Positions 25,496-33,312 are shown, numbered from the stretch's first letter. The stretch is DNA of 36,928 nt from Pseudomonadota bacterium (GCA_009786025.1 WQUA01000024.1:1-36928); one strand, 5' to 3'. The notes: generated from the sequence alone by a model not told the origin. Program-made: numbers and translations.

Positions 25496-26314
25496 CTACG
25501 CTATCCGATTTCTGATCTCCGCCGCCAGCGCCCGCGCTTCTTTGCCAGGGTCGTCGGCGAAGAGGATGCTGCGGCTGGCGTTGATCAGTAGGCCGCGGCG
25601 GTCGGCGGTGAGGCCATTGCGCAAAACCGCCTCGAGATCGCCACCTTGAGCGCCGATGCCGGGCACCAACAAGACCATATCGCCGACATCGGCACGCACT
25701 TCGCGGATGATGCCAGGAACAGTAGCGCCGACGACCAGCATGCAGTTGCCTTGTGCGTTCCACTTCGTCGCTACACGGCGAGCAAGATGTCGCCACAGCG
25801 GCAGAGCAACGCCGTCAGCACCGGTGATGGTCAAATCCTGCAATTCGCTGCTGCCGGGGTTCGAGGTGTGGCAAAGGATGATGGCAGCTTTGTCGGGACG
25901 TGCCAGAAACGGTTGCAACGCTTCGCCGCCGAGCCAGGGATGCAGCGTCACCGCATCGCAGCCCAGCGTGTCGAAGAAGGCAGCAGCGTATTGAGCGCTG
26001 GTGTTGCCGATGTCGGCGCGCTTGGCGTCGATAATGGTGAACACGTCGGGCGCGACATCGCGCAGGTAGTCCATTGTGTGCTGCATCGCTTTCCAACCGG
26101 TCGCGCCGTGCGCTTCATAGAACGCACTGTTCAGTTTGTAGGCGGCGGTGGTTTCAAGGGTTTGGTCGATGATCCAGCGGTTGAACGCGAATTGCGGTTG
26201 CGCTTCTTTTTGGAAACGCACGGGCAAGCGTGAAAGTTCGCTGTCCAGCCCGACGCACAGCAGCGATTGCGAACGGGTGATGCGGGCGTTGAGTTTGTCG
26301 GTGACTTGAATCAT
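25496..26314 (-). CDS. pyrF: Orotidine 5'-phosphate decarboxylase (PyrF, long type)
   Basis: Converts OMP to UMP, the last step of pyrimidine synthesis. The 272-residue length and the active-site string IDAKRADIGNT (Asp96, Lys98, Asp101) mark the longer bacterial subfamily rather than the E. coli type. LVPGIGAQGGD and LINASRSILFA form the phosphate-binding end of the barrel. It is the last gene of the cluster, 114 bp after pyrE, and a repeat element with strong inverted ends lies in that gap. The ribosome binding site is weak. Confidence 0.95.
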   Translation of the reverse strand: MIQVTDKLNARITRSQSLLCVGLDSELSRLPVRFQKEAQPQFAFNRWIIDQTLETTAAYKLNSAFYEAHGATGWKAMQHTMDYLRDVAPDVFTIIDAKRADIGNTSAQYAAAFFDTLGCDAVTLHPWLGGEALQPFLARPDKAAIILCHTSNPGSSELQDLTITGADGVALPLWRHLARRVATKWNAQGNCMLVVGATVPGIIREVRADVGDMVLLVPGIGAQGGDLEAVLRNGLTADRRGLLINASRSILFADDPGKEARALAAEIRNRIA

Positions 26315-26342
26315 AGTTTAAGACTTTCTTTAAGCCAGAAAA

Positions 26343-26420
26343 TTAACCGCAAAGAACACAAAGAATTTTTCCGTGGCTTTCGAGTTTTTTCTTTGTGCCC
26401 TATGCGTTCTTTGCGGTTAA
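26343..26420. repeat. MITE-like element with inverted ends, AACCGCAAAGAAC family (short copy)
   Basis: TTAACCGCAAAGAACACAAA at the left and TGCGTTCTTTGCGGTTAA at the right are inverted copies, and TTCTTTGTG pairs with the inner part of the left end. The 78-bp element sits between pyrE and pyrF and would form a long hairpin in the pyr transcript. Confidence 0.7.
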
Positions 26421-26428
26421 ATACAAAA

Positions 26429-27112
26429 TCAATTTTCAACTGCCGTTGCGGCGATACCGTTCTTTTCAGCCCAGGGCCAGGGGTCGGCCAGCCAGTCGGC
26501 GACGATGGCTTTTTTCCGGTCGTCGAAATAACCGCAGCGCACGGCGGCATCGAGGATCGCGTCGAAGGTTAATAGCGTGTGTGGTGTCACGTCGGCTTCG
26601 GCGAAAGCTTGTCGCGCTTCGGCGAAGTTGTAACTGGTGATGCTCAAGCAGTCGGTTACGATGGCGCCGGCTTGACGCAGTGCGGCAACGCCATCGAGGC
26701 TGGAAAGACCGGTCGAGATGTGATCTTCAATCAGCAGCACGTGCTTGTCGCGCACGTCGCCGCCTTCGACGCGGTTTTTGGTGCCGTGCGTTTTGGTTTG
26801 TTTGCGCACGAAAACACTCGGCACGTTTCGTCGATACGCAAGAACGGAGCTGTGCGGAATACCGGCAGTTTCAACTCCGGCTATGATGTCGAATTGAAAT
26901 TTTCCCGACGCGATATGGGAACTGAGCGCGTCGATCAGCACGTGCCAGGCTTGCGGATGGTAGATCAGGCTGCGGTTGTCAACGTAAACCGGCGAGATCA
27001 GCCCTGACTTGAAACGAAGCGGCTGTTCAAGCAGAAAAATAATCGCCTGAATGCTCAGCAGGTGTTCGGCCAGCATGGCGGTTGTGATGGGAGCGGGATT
27101 ATGTGATGTCAT
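26429..27112 (-). CDS. pyrE: Orotate phosphoribosyltransferase
   Basis: Joins orotate to PRPP to give OMP. 227 residues from ATG 27112, chosen because AAGGA lies 8 bases upstream; the frame extends ten codons further without support. PRPP-binding motif LLIEDHISTG at 126-135; the catalytic-loop region FVRKQTKTHGTKNRVEG at about 101-117. LKSGLISPVYVDNR-like residues near 35-47 (FKSGLISPVYVDNR) match the OPRT N-terminal motif. The start overlaps the end of the dihydroorotate dehydrogenase-like gene by 14 bp, so the two are translationally coupled. Confidence 0.93.
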   Translation of the reverse strand: MTSHNPAPITTAMLAEHLLSIQAIIFLLEQPLRFKSGLISPVYVDNRSLIYHPQAWHVLIDALSSHIASGKFQFDIIAGVETAGIPHSSVLAYRRNVPSVFVRKQTKTHGTKNRVEGGDVRDKHVLLIEDHISTGLSSLDGVAALRQAGAIVTDCLSITSYNFAEARQAFAEADVTPHTLLTFDAILDAAVRCGYFDDRKKAIVADWLADPWPWAEKNGIAATAVEN

Positions 27113-28193
27113 GGCAGCGTTCCTTTTTGATTTGTTGAGCAAGTTGGGTGTTCCACATGGCGCCGGTGGCGCTCATCACGGCGTCGGCGCCAGCCTGGCG
27201 GTAGGCATCGTTGTCGGCGGGCGTTAACACGCCGCCGTTGGCGACGATTGAGAAATGCAAGTTGTTGTCGGCGCGAAGGGCAGCGAGTTTTTGCGTCATC
27301 GACAGCCCGGCCCAACGGATGGTTGCGCCGCAAATGCCGCTGATGTCGCGCCCGGCGCCTGGCAACGCTGGTTGTCCGTTGGCATCGACGACGCGCGCGG
27401 ACAAGGTGTTGATAGCGCAAACGCCATCGACTTTGCCGGCCAATGTTTTTATCAAAGCAGCCAGCGTGACCGTATCTTCAAAATACGCGAGCTTGAGCAA
27501 CAACGGGCGGTCTTTGATTTCTTTTCGTATCGCGTCAACGATGGCGTTGACTTTTTCAAGGTCGAAACACAAAAGCCCTTTTTTACCTTCGTTGGGACAC
27601 GACAGATTGGCTTCCAATACGGGCACGCCGGTTTCGGCAACCAGCCGCGCGGCGCGCGCATAATCGACAATTTGCGCATCGCCTTCGCCGCTGCCTTGAA
27701 AGCTGCCGATCAGCACTTGCCCGCGTTGTGCGCTGCGCAGTGCGGCCGCCATGTCGGGTTGCCAGACCTCTGGCGGTTGTGAAGGCACACCGTACGAATT
27801 GGTGATCGAGCGCGGCGCTCGATCTTTTTCGCAGGCATGCGCGATCAGTGTTTGACCGGGCGTCAGATCGCCGTCGCATTCGACTGCCAGCGTGTTTGGA
27901 AACGGGTGACTGGCGCGCGCTGCGCTACGCACGGTTTTATAAACGCACAGATCAAAGCCATGCGCGAAAGCGGCAGCGACGAAACGACTGTTGAGCAACG
28001 GTCCGGCTGGAATACCGAAAGTGCTACGCACCGGAATGCCGAGAAAGCGTTCGCGCGGCGCAGCATCGGCGGACAAGGCTTCGGATGCGGTTTTGGGTAT
28101 TGTCGCAAGCGACTCCGCAAATGACCCGAACGGTCCGCGCGCGTAATTTTCTTCGTAACTCAGCGACGGATCAAGAAAGGGTCGCGTTGGCAT
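27099..28193 (-). CDS. Dihydroorotate dehydrogenase-like flavoprotein (class 1-like)
   Basis: 364 residues from ATG 28193, supported by AAGGA at 28200-28204. A TIM-barrel FMN protein: GIPAGPLLNS near 60, TNSYGVPS near 131, EANLSCPNEGKKG near 194, then KLAYFEDT and IVANGGVLT for FMN phosphate binding. Cys199 in NLSCPN is the catalytic base of class 1 enzymes; class 2 membrane PyrD uses Ser. The likely step is dihydroorotate to orotate, feeding pyrE directly downstream. It is longer at the N-terminus than classic class 1A enzymes (about 310) and has no membrane anchor. The electron acceptor cannot be told, so pyrD is not assigned as symbol. Confidence 0.82.
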   Translation of the reverse strand: MPTRPFLDPSLSYEENYARGPFGSFAESLATIPKTASEALSADAAPRERFLGIPVRSTFGIPAGPLLNSRFVAAAFAHGFDLCVYKTVRSAARASHPFPNTLAVECDGDLTPGQTLIAHACEKDRAPRSITNSYGVPSQPPEVWQPDMAAALRSAQRGQVLIGSFQGSGEGDAQIVDYARAARLVAETGVPVLEANLSCPNEGKKGLLCFDLEKVNAIVDAIRKEIKDRPLLLKLAYFEDTVTLAALIKTLAGKVDGVCAINTLSARVVDANGQPALPGAGRDISGICGATIRWAGLSMTQKLAALRADNNLHFSIVANGGVLTPADNDAYRQAGADAVMSATGAMWNTQLAQQIKKERCHDIT

Positions 28194-29211
28194 GGGAATT
28201 TTCCTTCGCGGCATTCAACAGCGGCAAGCCCAGAGCGCGACGACCGTTATCGGTGGCGATGCGTACGAGTTCATCGAAATCGGTGTAGCGGCAGCCTGCC
28301 GCCAGCAGCGACAGCTCACGCCACATGTCGCCTTCGCAGAAGGGCACCATCGCATCACTGATGTTGTCGGTACCGATAGCGACGGTAACGCCGGCCGGAA
28401 TCATTTCGTCGATTGGTGTCAACGCGTTATGCGCGGGGCCGACGAATTCCGAGCGTGGCGTGTCGATCCAGGCCATCGGGCAGGCGATGGTCATCACGCC
28501 GGAGTCGCGCATTTTTTCATAGAGGCGCAGCCGATATTGCTTGGCGTGAGCAGCGATCGAGATGCCGTGAATGGCGACGACGCGTCCCTGCATGCCGTGT
28601 TCGACAGTCTTGTTGCACAACTGTTCGGTTTCGTGTTCGTGCGCATCGTTGAATTGATCGACGTGGGCGTGCACCATTTTGTTCATCGCTTTGGCGACTT
28701 CGAGCACGATGTCGAGCGCTTCGGCGCCGCGGCCGAAATCGCGCTCATCGCGCTTCGGCAGCGCGCCGATGATGTCCACCATTTCGGCGCCGCGGTCGAA
28801 CCAGGCGCGGGCGTCGGGGTCGATCACGCCTTTGAGCGTTTGATTGGCGTAGAGCACAGTGATGTCGTCGCGGTACAGCTCGCGGGCGCGCAGCGCGCCG
28901 CGAATGGCGCGGTCGCCGGCGGCCGGGTCGATGTCAACGAAGGAGCACATCGCGGTAACACCTTGCGTGATCATCAGCTCGATGGTTTGGCAGAAGCGGC
29001 GGTAGTAATCGTCAACGGATGAGTTGCGTTTCATCGTGTCGATCGCGTCCCACTTGCGTTCGAGCGTTTGTGTGCAATAAATGTCGAGCATGTGCGCGTC
29101 GAGCGTAAAAGCGCGATCGGCATGGGCGTGAGCGTTGACCCAGCCGCCGTGCTGGTGAACGAGCGGCTCGATCAGGGAGCGCAAAGTATTCGGAGAAGGC
29201 GAAGACTGCAT
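28171..29211 (-). CDS. Amidohydrolase, cytosine deaminase-like, first gene of the pyrimidine cluster
   Basis: 346 residues from ATG 29211, which has AGGAGG (29219-29224) 7 bases upstream; an ATG 12 codons earlier has none. Amidohydrolase-fold metal ligands: NAHAHAD (His28, His30), VHAHVDQFND, AIHGIS and GTDNISD. This is closest to the cytosine deaminase branch. In E. coli cytosine deaminase the motif is HCDEIDD with a catalytic Glu; here the aligned residue is Gln (HVDQFND), so classic deamination is doubtful. The gene occupies the position of pyrC in a C-D-E-F order and overlaps the next gene by 23 bp. It could be a non-canonical dihydroorotase, a pyrimidine salvage hydrolase or something else; the sequence alone does not decide. 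Confidence 0.8.
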   Translation of the reverse strand: MQSSPSPNTLRSLIEPLVHQHGGWVNAHAHADRAFTLDAHMLDIYCTQTLERKWDAIDTMKRNSSVDDYYRRFCQTIELMITQGVTAMCSFVDIDPAAGDRAIRGALRARELYRDDITVLYANQTLKGVIDPDARAWFDRGAEMVDIIGALPKRDERDFGRGAEALDIVLEVAKAMNKMVHAHVDQFNDAHEHETEQLCNKTVEHGMQGRVVAIHGISIAAHAKQYRLRLYEKMRDSGVMTIACPMAWIDTPRSEFVGPAHNALTPIDEMIPAGVTVAIGTDNISDAMVPFCEGDMWRELSLLAAGCRYTDFDELVRIATDNGRRALGLPLLNAAKENSHANATLS

Positions 29212-29218
29212 GGCGGAA

Positions 29219-29224
29219 CCTCCT
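29219..29224 (-). promoter_or_regulatory. Ribosome binding site fixing the amidohydrolase start
   Basis: AGGAGG on the minus strand, 7 bases before ATG 29211. It is the strongest Shine-Dalgarno site in the cluster and rejects the longer ORF start at 29247. Confidence 0.8.
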
Positions 29225-29273
29225 GTGAAGTGGTGAGCTGTTTCCATCGGTACAACAAATCGGTATTGCGGTT

Positions 29274-29299
29274 AAAAAAAATCCCCCAACGGGGGATTT
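29274..29299 (-). terminator. Intrinsic terminator in the leader of the pyrimidine cluster (attenuator candidate)
   Basis: On the minus strand AAATCCCCC-GTT-GGGGGATTT forms a perfect 9-bp stem with a 3-base loop, followed by a T-tract (eight T, 29281-29274). It lies 62 bases before the amidohydrolase ATG, on the same strand, and its first base is the last base of the stop codon of a short ORF. Such a terminator in front of a gene is expected either to end the previous transcript or to regulate read-through. Confidence 0.85.
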
Positions 29300-29379
29300 C
29301 ATAAAACAAAACGGCTTCGCAAAACGCGGTTACGAGAAACGAAATTCTTTCGGATGCGCGGGGGCAGGTTGCAGAGCAT
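29299..29379 (-). CDS. Candidate 26-codon leader peptide of the pyrimidine cluster
   Basis: ATG 29379 opens a 26-codon frame whose TGA (29301-29299) abuts the terminator hairpin. A ribosome finishing this frame would cover the 5' arm of the hairpin and prevent termination. The peptide has six Arg (positions 8, 10, 16, 18, 21 and 23), and its last codons are U-rich (CGUUUUGCG, CCGUUUUGUUUUA). The layout resembles UTP-sensitive pyrBI attenuation. Weak points: no Shine-Dalgarno site precedes the ATG, nor the alternative GTG at 29397. Confidence 0.45.
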   Translation of the reverse strand: MLCNLPPRIRKNFVSRNRVLRSRFVL

Positions 29380-29428
29380 GGTCGTCAATACGTTCACGAA
29401 TTACAGCGTGGAGCCAAAAGCGTATGCG

Positions 29429-29452
29429 AAAAAAAACCAGCACACGCGCTGG
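29429..29452 (-). terminator. Probable terminator downstream of the DUF3422 gene
   Basis: On the minus strand CCAGC-GCGTGT-GCTGG is followed by eight T. The stem has only 5 bp plus a possible G-T pair. It lies about 80 bases after the DUF3422 stop and would separate that gene from the pyrimidine cluster. Confidence 0.6.
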
Positions 29453-29458
29453 AACCGC

Positions 29459-29464
29459 ATTATA
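29459..29464 (-). promoter_or_regulatory. Perfect TATAAT box upstream of the pyrimidine cluster
   Basis: TATAAT on the minus strand with no recognisable -35 box at the right distance and no TGn extension. A start site near 29452 would place the small hairpin at 29429-29452 at the extreme 5' end of the transcript. Candidate promoter only. Confidence 0.3.
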
Positions 29465-29533
29465 CCCGAAATTTCCGACGCGCGCGGAAAAAACGAAACG
29501 GGAGATTTTTGCGGCATGCGAAATTTCCCGAGG

Positions 29534-30877
29534 TCATGGCGATGCGCCGGGGCGCGCAGCCATCAGCTTCTTGCGACGCCAGCGAATGGTCAGTCCGATG
29601 CCGAGCAGGACAAACGGAATGGTCACGGCGATGGCAAGATCGACATTGATCGGAGCGCCCAGATATGCCAGCGCTTTGTAGCCATAGCCGAGCAGGCTGG
29701 TCAGATAGTAACCGATGACGACGATCGACAAACCTTCCACCATTTCCTGTAAGCGCAGTTGCAGTTTGACGCGCTGATCCATCGACGCCAGGAGGGTACT
29801 GTTCTGTTCCGCCAGTGCTACGTCAACAGTGGTGCGCAACAAAGTGGCTGCGCGAGCGACCCGTTGCGACAAATGTTCCAGCCGTTCATGCGCCGCTTCA
29901 ATGGTGCGCATCGCCGGCGCGAAGCGGCGTTCCAGAAATTCGTGGATCGGAGGCAGTCCTTCAATCCGCATTTCGCGCAGTTCTTCCAGCCGATGCCGCA
30001 CCAGCGCATGGTAAGCGCGACCGGCGGCGAAGCGGTAGGCGGACGATGCCGAAATATGCTCGGTTTCGCCGGCCAGCCGCATCAGGTCCTGCAAATTCTG
30101 TTTGTCGTGTTCGTGGTCGGTGTCCTGCGCCAGCGACGCGGTCAAGTCGCTCAAGTGTTGTTCCATTCGGCTCAGCTCTTGCGTCAACAGGCGCATGCGC
30201 GGAAAATCGAGAATAGCCAGCGCCCGATAAGTTTCGATGTCGAGCAGGCGCTGTACCAGACGCCCGGGTTGATGCCCAGTAAGGTGACGGTCGCGCACAA
30301 GAATGCGCGAAAAACCGTCACGACCAGCGAGAAAATCGCTGAATACGCCAGCGCTGCCGTTTGACGCATGGGAGCCGACCAGATGCGTGGTGCCGAAAAG
30401 TTCATGCAACTGCGAAAGAGAGCGCTCGGGAGTGGAGGCCGACTCAAAAGCGATTTGGGTAGCGACCAGAAGATGGCCGGGAAGGTTACCGAGAAATGTT
30501 GCCGGAAGAAGCGCTTCGAAAACGTTGGAGAAAGGTTCATCAAACGCGCCCGACAGGAAAAACGTATAGGTTGAGAATTCCTGATGCCGCTCCCATCTCA
30601 GCGACAGTGTTTCGCTGCAACGGACGCTGAAATGTGCAGCATCGCCGGATGCCCGCGTAGCGACGCCGAAATGTTGGCAAAGGCGCGCCATGTGTTCATG
30701 TGTTTGCTCGGTCTGTGACGGCTCCGAGAGCATGACCAGATGCATCACGCGTAGCGGTAGCTGAACATCTTCGTAAGGGCGCGCATGAAACTCGCGGTCG
30801 AGCGCTACCCGTAGCGGATAAATGTTCAGGCCCCACAGCGGAGGCGTAGCGCGGTCGGCGGGTTCGTTCATGATCAT
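29534..30877 (-). CDS. DUF3422 membrane protein
   Basis: 447 residues (or 445 from the ATG two codons on). The family pattern is visible: DREFHARPYEDV near residue 28, a mixed alpha/beta N-terminal half, then a long helical segment (about 215-370) and two C-terminal membrane helices (about 375-395 and 405-430). The general shape, a big cytoplasmic part followed by coiled helices and two membrane helices at the end, recalls CorA-type topology, but the ion-selectivity motif GMN is absent. Function is unknown. It follows the SDR gene by 77 bp on the same strand. Confidence 0.82.
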   Translation of the reverse strand: MIMNEPADRATPPLWGLNIYPLRVALDREFHARPYEDVQLPLRVMHLVMLSEPSQTEQTHEHMARLCQHFGVATRASGDAAHFSVRCSETLSLRWERHQEFSTYTFFLSGAFDEPFSNVFEALLPATFLGNLPGHLLVATQIAFESASTPERSLSQLHELFGTTHLVGSHASNGSAGVFSDFLAGRDGFSRILVRDRHLTGHQPGRLVQRLLDIETYRALAILDFPRMRLLTQELSRMEQHLSDLTASLAQDTDHEHDKQNLQDLMRLAGETEHISASSAYRFAAGRAYHALVRHRLEELREMRIEGLPPIHEFLERRFAPAMRTIEAAHERLEHLSQRVARAATLLRTTVDVALAEQNSTLLASMDQRVKLQLRLQEMVEGLSIVVIGYYLTSLLGYGYKALAYLGAPINVDLAIAVTIPFVLLGIGLTIRWRRKKLMAARPGASP

Positions 30878-30954
30878 TATCGTCGGAAGTCGTATCGGCA
30901 GCTATTATGGCGCAGAAAGGTAGCGGAGCGGCAGCGAAGAGAAGAAACTTCGGG

Positions 30955-31725
30955 TTATTTTCGCGGCTTGCGCGGCGCACCGGCGAACAGTGCGTCGTAA
31001 ACGGCGCTCGGCAGCACGCGCAGCAGTTTGCCGACCAGCATCATTGGCCAGGGAAAAACGTAGCGGCGTTTTTTACGCGCAATGGCGCGCACCATCAAAT
31101 CAGCGGCGTCGCGAGCGGAAATCAGAAATGGCATCGGATACGGATTGGCGGCGGTCATTGGCGTTGCGATAAAACCAGGGCACAAGGTAACGACGGAAAT
31201 GCCGCTGCCGCGTAGTTCGACTCGCAGGCTTTCAAGATACGAAATGACGGCAGCTTTTGAAGCGGAGTAAGCGCCGGAACCGGGCAGGCCGCGAAAACCG
31301 GCAACGCTGGCGACACCAACCAGCGTGCCACTGCGCGCTGTGCGCATCGCGTCGATAAACGAATGAAAGGTATTGACAATGCCGAGCACGTTGGTTTCGA
31401 ACACTTCCCGAAACACGGGCAAGTCGGCTTCGCCTTCACCGCCGGTGACGGTACCGTGCGAAACGCCAGCGTTGGCGATCACGATGTCGGGAGCGCCGGC
31501 GATGGCGAGGAAATTTTGTGCGGCGCGTTGTAATGCCTGCGCATCGGCAACGCTGCCTTCATAGAGGTGTACGGGCGAGGAGAACGAAGCTGCCAATGTT
31601 TCCCGCAAGGCGTGCAATCGTTCGCGCCGACGCGCGAAGAGGCCAAGCGTCGCGCCCATTTCTGCGTATCGATATGCAAGCGCCTCTCCCAACCCGGAAG
31701 AGGCGCCCGTAATAAAGACATTCAT
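30955..31725 (-). CDS. Short-chain dehydrogenase/reductase (SDR)
   Basis: 256 residues with the classical SDR set: TGASSGLG cofactor loop (6-13), NAG (85-87), Ser140 and the YxxxK pair (Tyr153, Lys157). FARRRER after the second strand suggests NADPH preference. A hydrophobic C-terminal segment (PWPMMLVGKLLRVLPSAVYDALF) could associate with membranes, as in related SDRs of lipid metabolism. Substrate unknown. It follows dsbA by 23 bp, a neighbourhood seen in many betaproteobacteria. Confidence 0.88.
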   Translation of the reverse strand: MNVFITGASSGLGEALAYRYAEMGATLGLFARRRERLHALRETLAASFSSPVHLYEGSVADAQALQRAAQNFLAIAGAPDIVIANAGVSHGTVTGGEGEADLPVFREVFETNVLGIVNTFHSFIDAMRTARSGTLVGVASVAGFRGLPGSGAYSASKAAVISYLESLRVELRGSGISVVTLCPGFIATPMTAANPYPMPFLISARDAADLMVRAIARKKRRYVFPWPMMLVGKLLRVLPSAVYDALFAGAPRKPRK

Positions 31726-31748
31726 GCGCGTTAACGCAGTGGAAGATA

Positions 31749-32423
31749 TTATTTCTTTTTGGCTTCCTTGCGCGCGAGGGCGATCACCTCGTCGAGAACG
31801 TCGAACACCTGCGACGGCGAACCGGCGGCCTCGAGATTGATTTCATAGCGCCCGTTCACAAAGAAATGCGGTACCGACGACACTTTATAAGTTTCCACTT
31901 TTTTATCGGATTGCATTACTTTGCTGTCAACGGCGAAGGAGTCGTAAACATCGATCAATTTCTGGCGGTTAACCCCCTTCTTTTCCGCCCAGTCAAGGAA
32001 GGTTTTTTTGTCGGTCAGGTTGATTCGCTCCTTGTGCAGCGCATCGAAAACCTCGTTGGATAACCGTTCTTCTTCGCCCATCATGGTAAGCGCGTAGTAA
32101 GCGCGCGCCATGGCTTTCCACTGATCTTTGCCCCAGCCGACCGGAATCTTGTAGAAAACAACATCGTCGGGGAGTTTCTTTTTCCAAGTTTCAACCAGCG
32201 GATTGAAATGAGCGCAATGGCTGCACAGATAGGAAAAGAATTCGATCACCTCGATTTTGCCTTCGGGAACTTCCGTTGTTTGCGGCGAAATCTGCTTAAA
32301 CTCCTTGCCTTCGGTAACGGCGGCCAGAGCGTTCGGCGACAACAGGGGCAGTGATAAAGCAGCCCACGCGAAAACGGCCATCAGCCACGAACTGCGTGAA
32401 AAAAACGGGCGGACATTACTCAT
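31749..32423 (-). CDS. dsbA: Thiol:disulfide interchange protein DsbA
   Basis: Periplasmic oxidase that makes disulfide bonds in exported proteins. 224 residues from ATG 32423, which has AAGGAG at a good distance; the open frame extends 45 codons further upstream without signal-like sequence. Signal peptide about 1-34 (core WLMAVFAWAALSLPLL, cleavage after ALA). Thioredoxin fold with active site CSHC at 67-70 and the cis-Pro loop SSVPHFFV near 187-194. The dipeptide between the cysteines is Ser-His instead of the Pro-His of E. coli, a variant common in betaproteobacteria. Confidence 0.95.
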   Translation of the reverse strand: MSNVRPFFSRSSWLMAVFAWAALSLPLLSPNALAAVTEGKEFKQISPQTTEVPEGKIEVIEFFSYLCSHCAHFNPLVETWKKKLPDDVVFYKIPVGWGKDQWKAMARAYYALTMMGEEERLSNEVFDALHKERINLTDKKTFLDWAEKKGVNRQKLIDVYDSFAVDSKVMQSDKKVETYKVSSVPHFFVNGRYEINLEAAGSPSQVFDVLDEVIALARKEAKKK

Positions 32424-32553
32424 AAAATCTCCTTGGTAAAAGTTATAAACTCCCCCCGTGTTGACGTTTGCAAAAAGAGCAAGAACATCTGCGACGCGAG
32501 AAAGGGTAAAACAAGCCCCCTTAAAAAACCCTTTCCGCCTTACGGGAATACTT

Positions 32554-32562
32554 ATCATAGCA
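32554..32562 (-). promoter_or_regulatory. Extended -10 promoter candidate for dsbA
   Basis: On the minus strand TGCTATGAT: a TGn extension plus TATGAT (5 of 6). It lies in the 217-bp gap between the SPOR gene and dsbA and would give a leader of about 120 bases, containing a possible AAAGGGT/ACCCTTT stem. Confidence 0.4.
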
Positions 32563-32640
32563 AAATCCCGGATATTATGCGCAGGGGGTTACGCAAAATT
32601 GCAATTGCCCGGGCGAACATCGTTTACTGGGGGAGAAACG

Positions 32641-33297
32641 CTATTGACGGACGACGGCGGCATCGAATTTGCGCTGTGTTAGTTCGGCTTTCATTCGACC
32701 AGTCTGTTCGGCGCTGTCATAAGGACCGACCCGAACCCGGTAGAAAAAACCGCGACCAGGCGATTCGCCTTTTTGAATGGTCGCTTCCCAGCCGTACAGC
32801 GCCAGTTCGGCCTTGCGGTTATCGGCTTCTTCTTGCCGCGAAAACGAGCCGACTTGCAGCCAGTAAGTTTCCTTGGGTTTCGTGGAAGTTGTTGTCGCGG
32901 GCGTCGGTGTCGATGTCGCGGAAGAGGCGGGCTTGGAGGCGTTTTCCGGGATTGACGCGACAGCGGTAGTACGCGGCTCGGACGATTTGGTCGCAGGCGC
33001 GGTATTTTTTTCGCTTCCGGTGGGGGCATTGCTGCTTGCCGTGGCGTTGCTTCCTTCCGGCAACACTTTGTAGAAATCGAAACTCGGTTTCTCGTTGCCT
33101 GGCTTCGTTGTTGAGGTACCGTCGGGCGCGCGCTGATTGGCGACGGTTTTGTCCTTGGGGGCAAATACCTCGACAACAGCGTTACCGCCCAGTTTCCAGG
33201 CGGCAGCCAATGCCATTGCTAAACCGGCGATGATGCCGATAAAGATTCCGGTGAACAACACGCCCCAGCGGAAAGGGGCCTTTTTACTTTGAGTCAT
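32641..33297 (-). CDS. SPOR-domain membrane protein (FtsN-like)
   Basis: 218 residues. A short basic cytoplasmic start, one membrane helix (about 12-34), a Pro/Thr/Ser-rich periplasmic linker with FDFYKVLPEG, and a C-terminal SPOR domain (about 143-218: YWLQVGSFSRQEEADNRKAEL, GFFYRVRVGPYDSAEQ in pieces). SPOR domains bind denuded septal glycan, so a cell-division role is likely. The topology is that of FtsN but other SPOR proteins look the same. It follows argS by 15 bp. AAGGT precedes the ATG. Confidence 0.9.
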   Translation of the reverse strand: MTQSKKAPFRWGVLFTGIFIGIIAGLAMALAAAWKLGGNAVVEVFAPKDKTVANQRAPDGTSTTKPGNEKPSFDFYKVLPEGSNATASSNAPTGSEKNTAPATKSSEPRTTAVASIPENASKPASSATSTPTPATTTSTKPKETYWLQVGSFSRQEEADNRKAELALYGWEATIQKGESPGRGFFYRVRVGPYDSAEQTGRMKAELTQRKFDAAVVRQ

Positions 33298-33312
33298 CGT
33301 GATTTACCTTAA

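Noticed and set aside
28171-29211. Calling the amidohydrolase pyrC or codA
   Set aside because: Motifs match neither canonical dihydroorotase nor an active cytosine deaminase; position in the cluster is not enough for a symbol.
29401-29460. 19-codon minus-strand ORF with a T-run (reads MRFQRVCW at its start) as the leader peptide
   Set aside because: Its ATG overlaps the TATAAT box, so a transcript from that promoter would not contain it, and it stops about 100 bases before the attenuator hairpin. The ORF ending at 29299 fits better.
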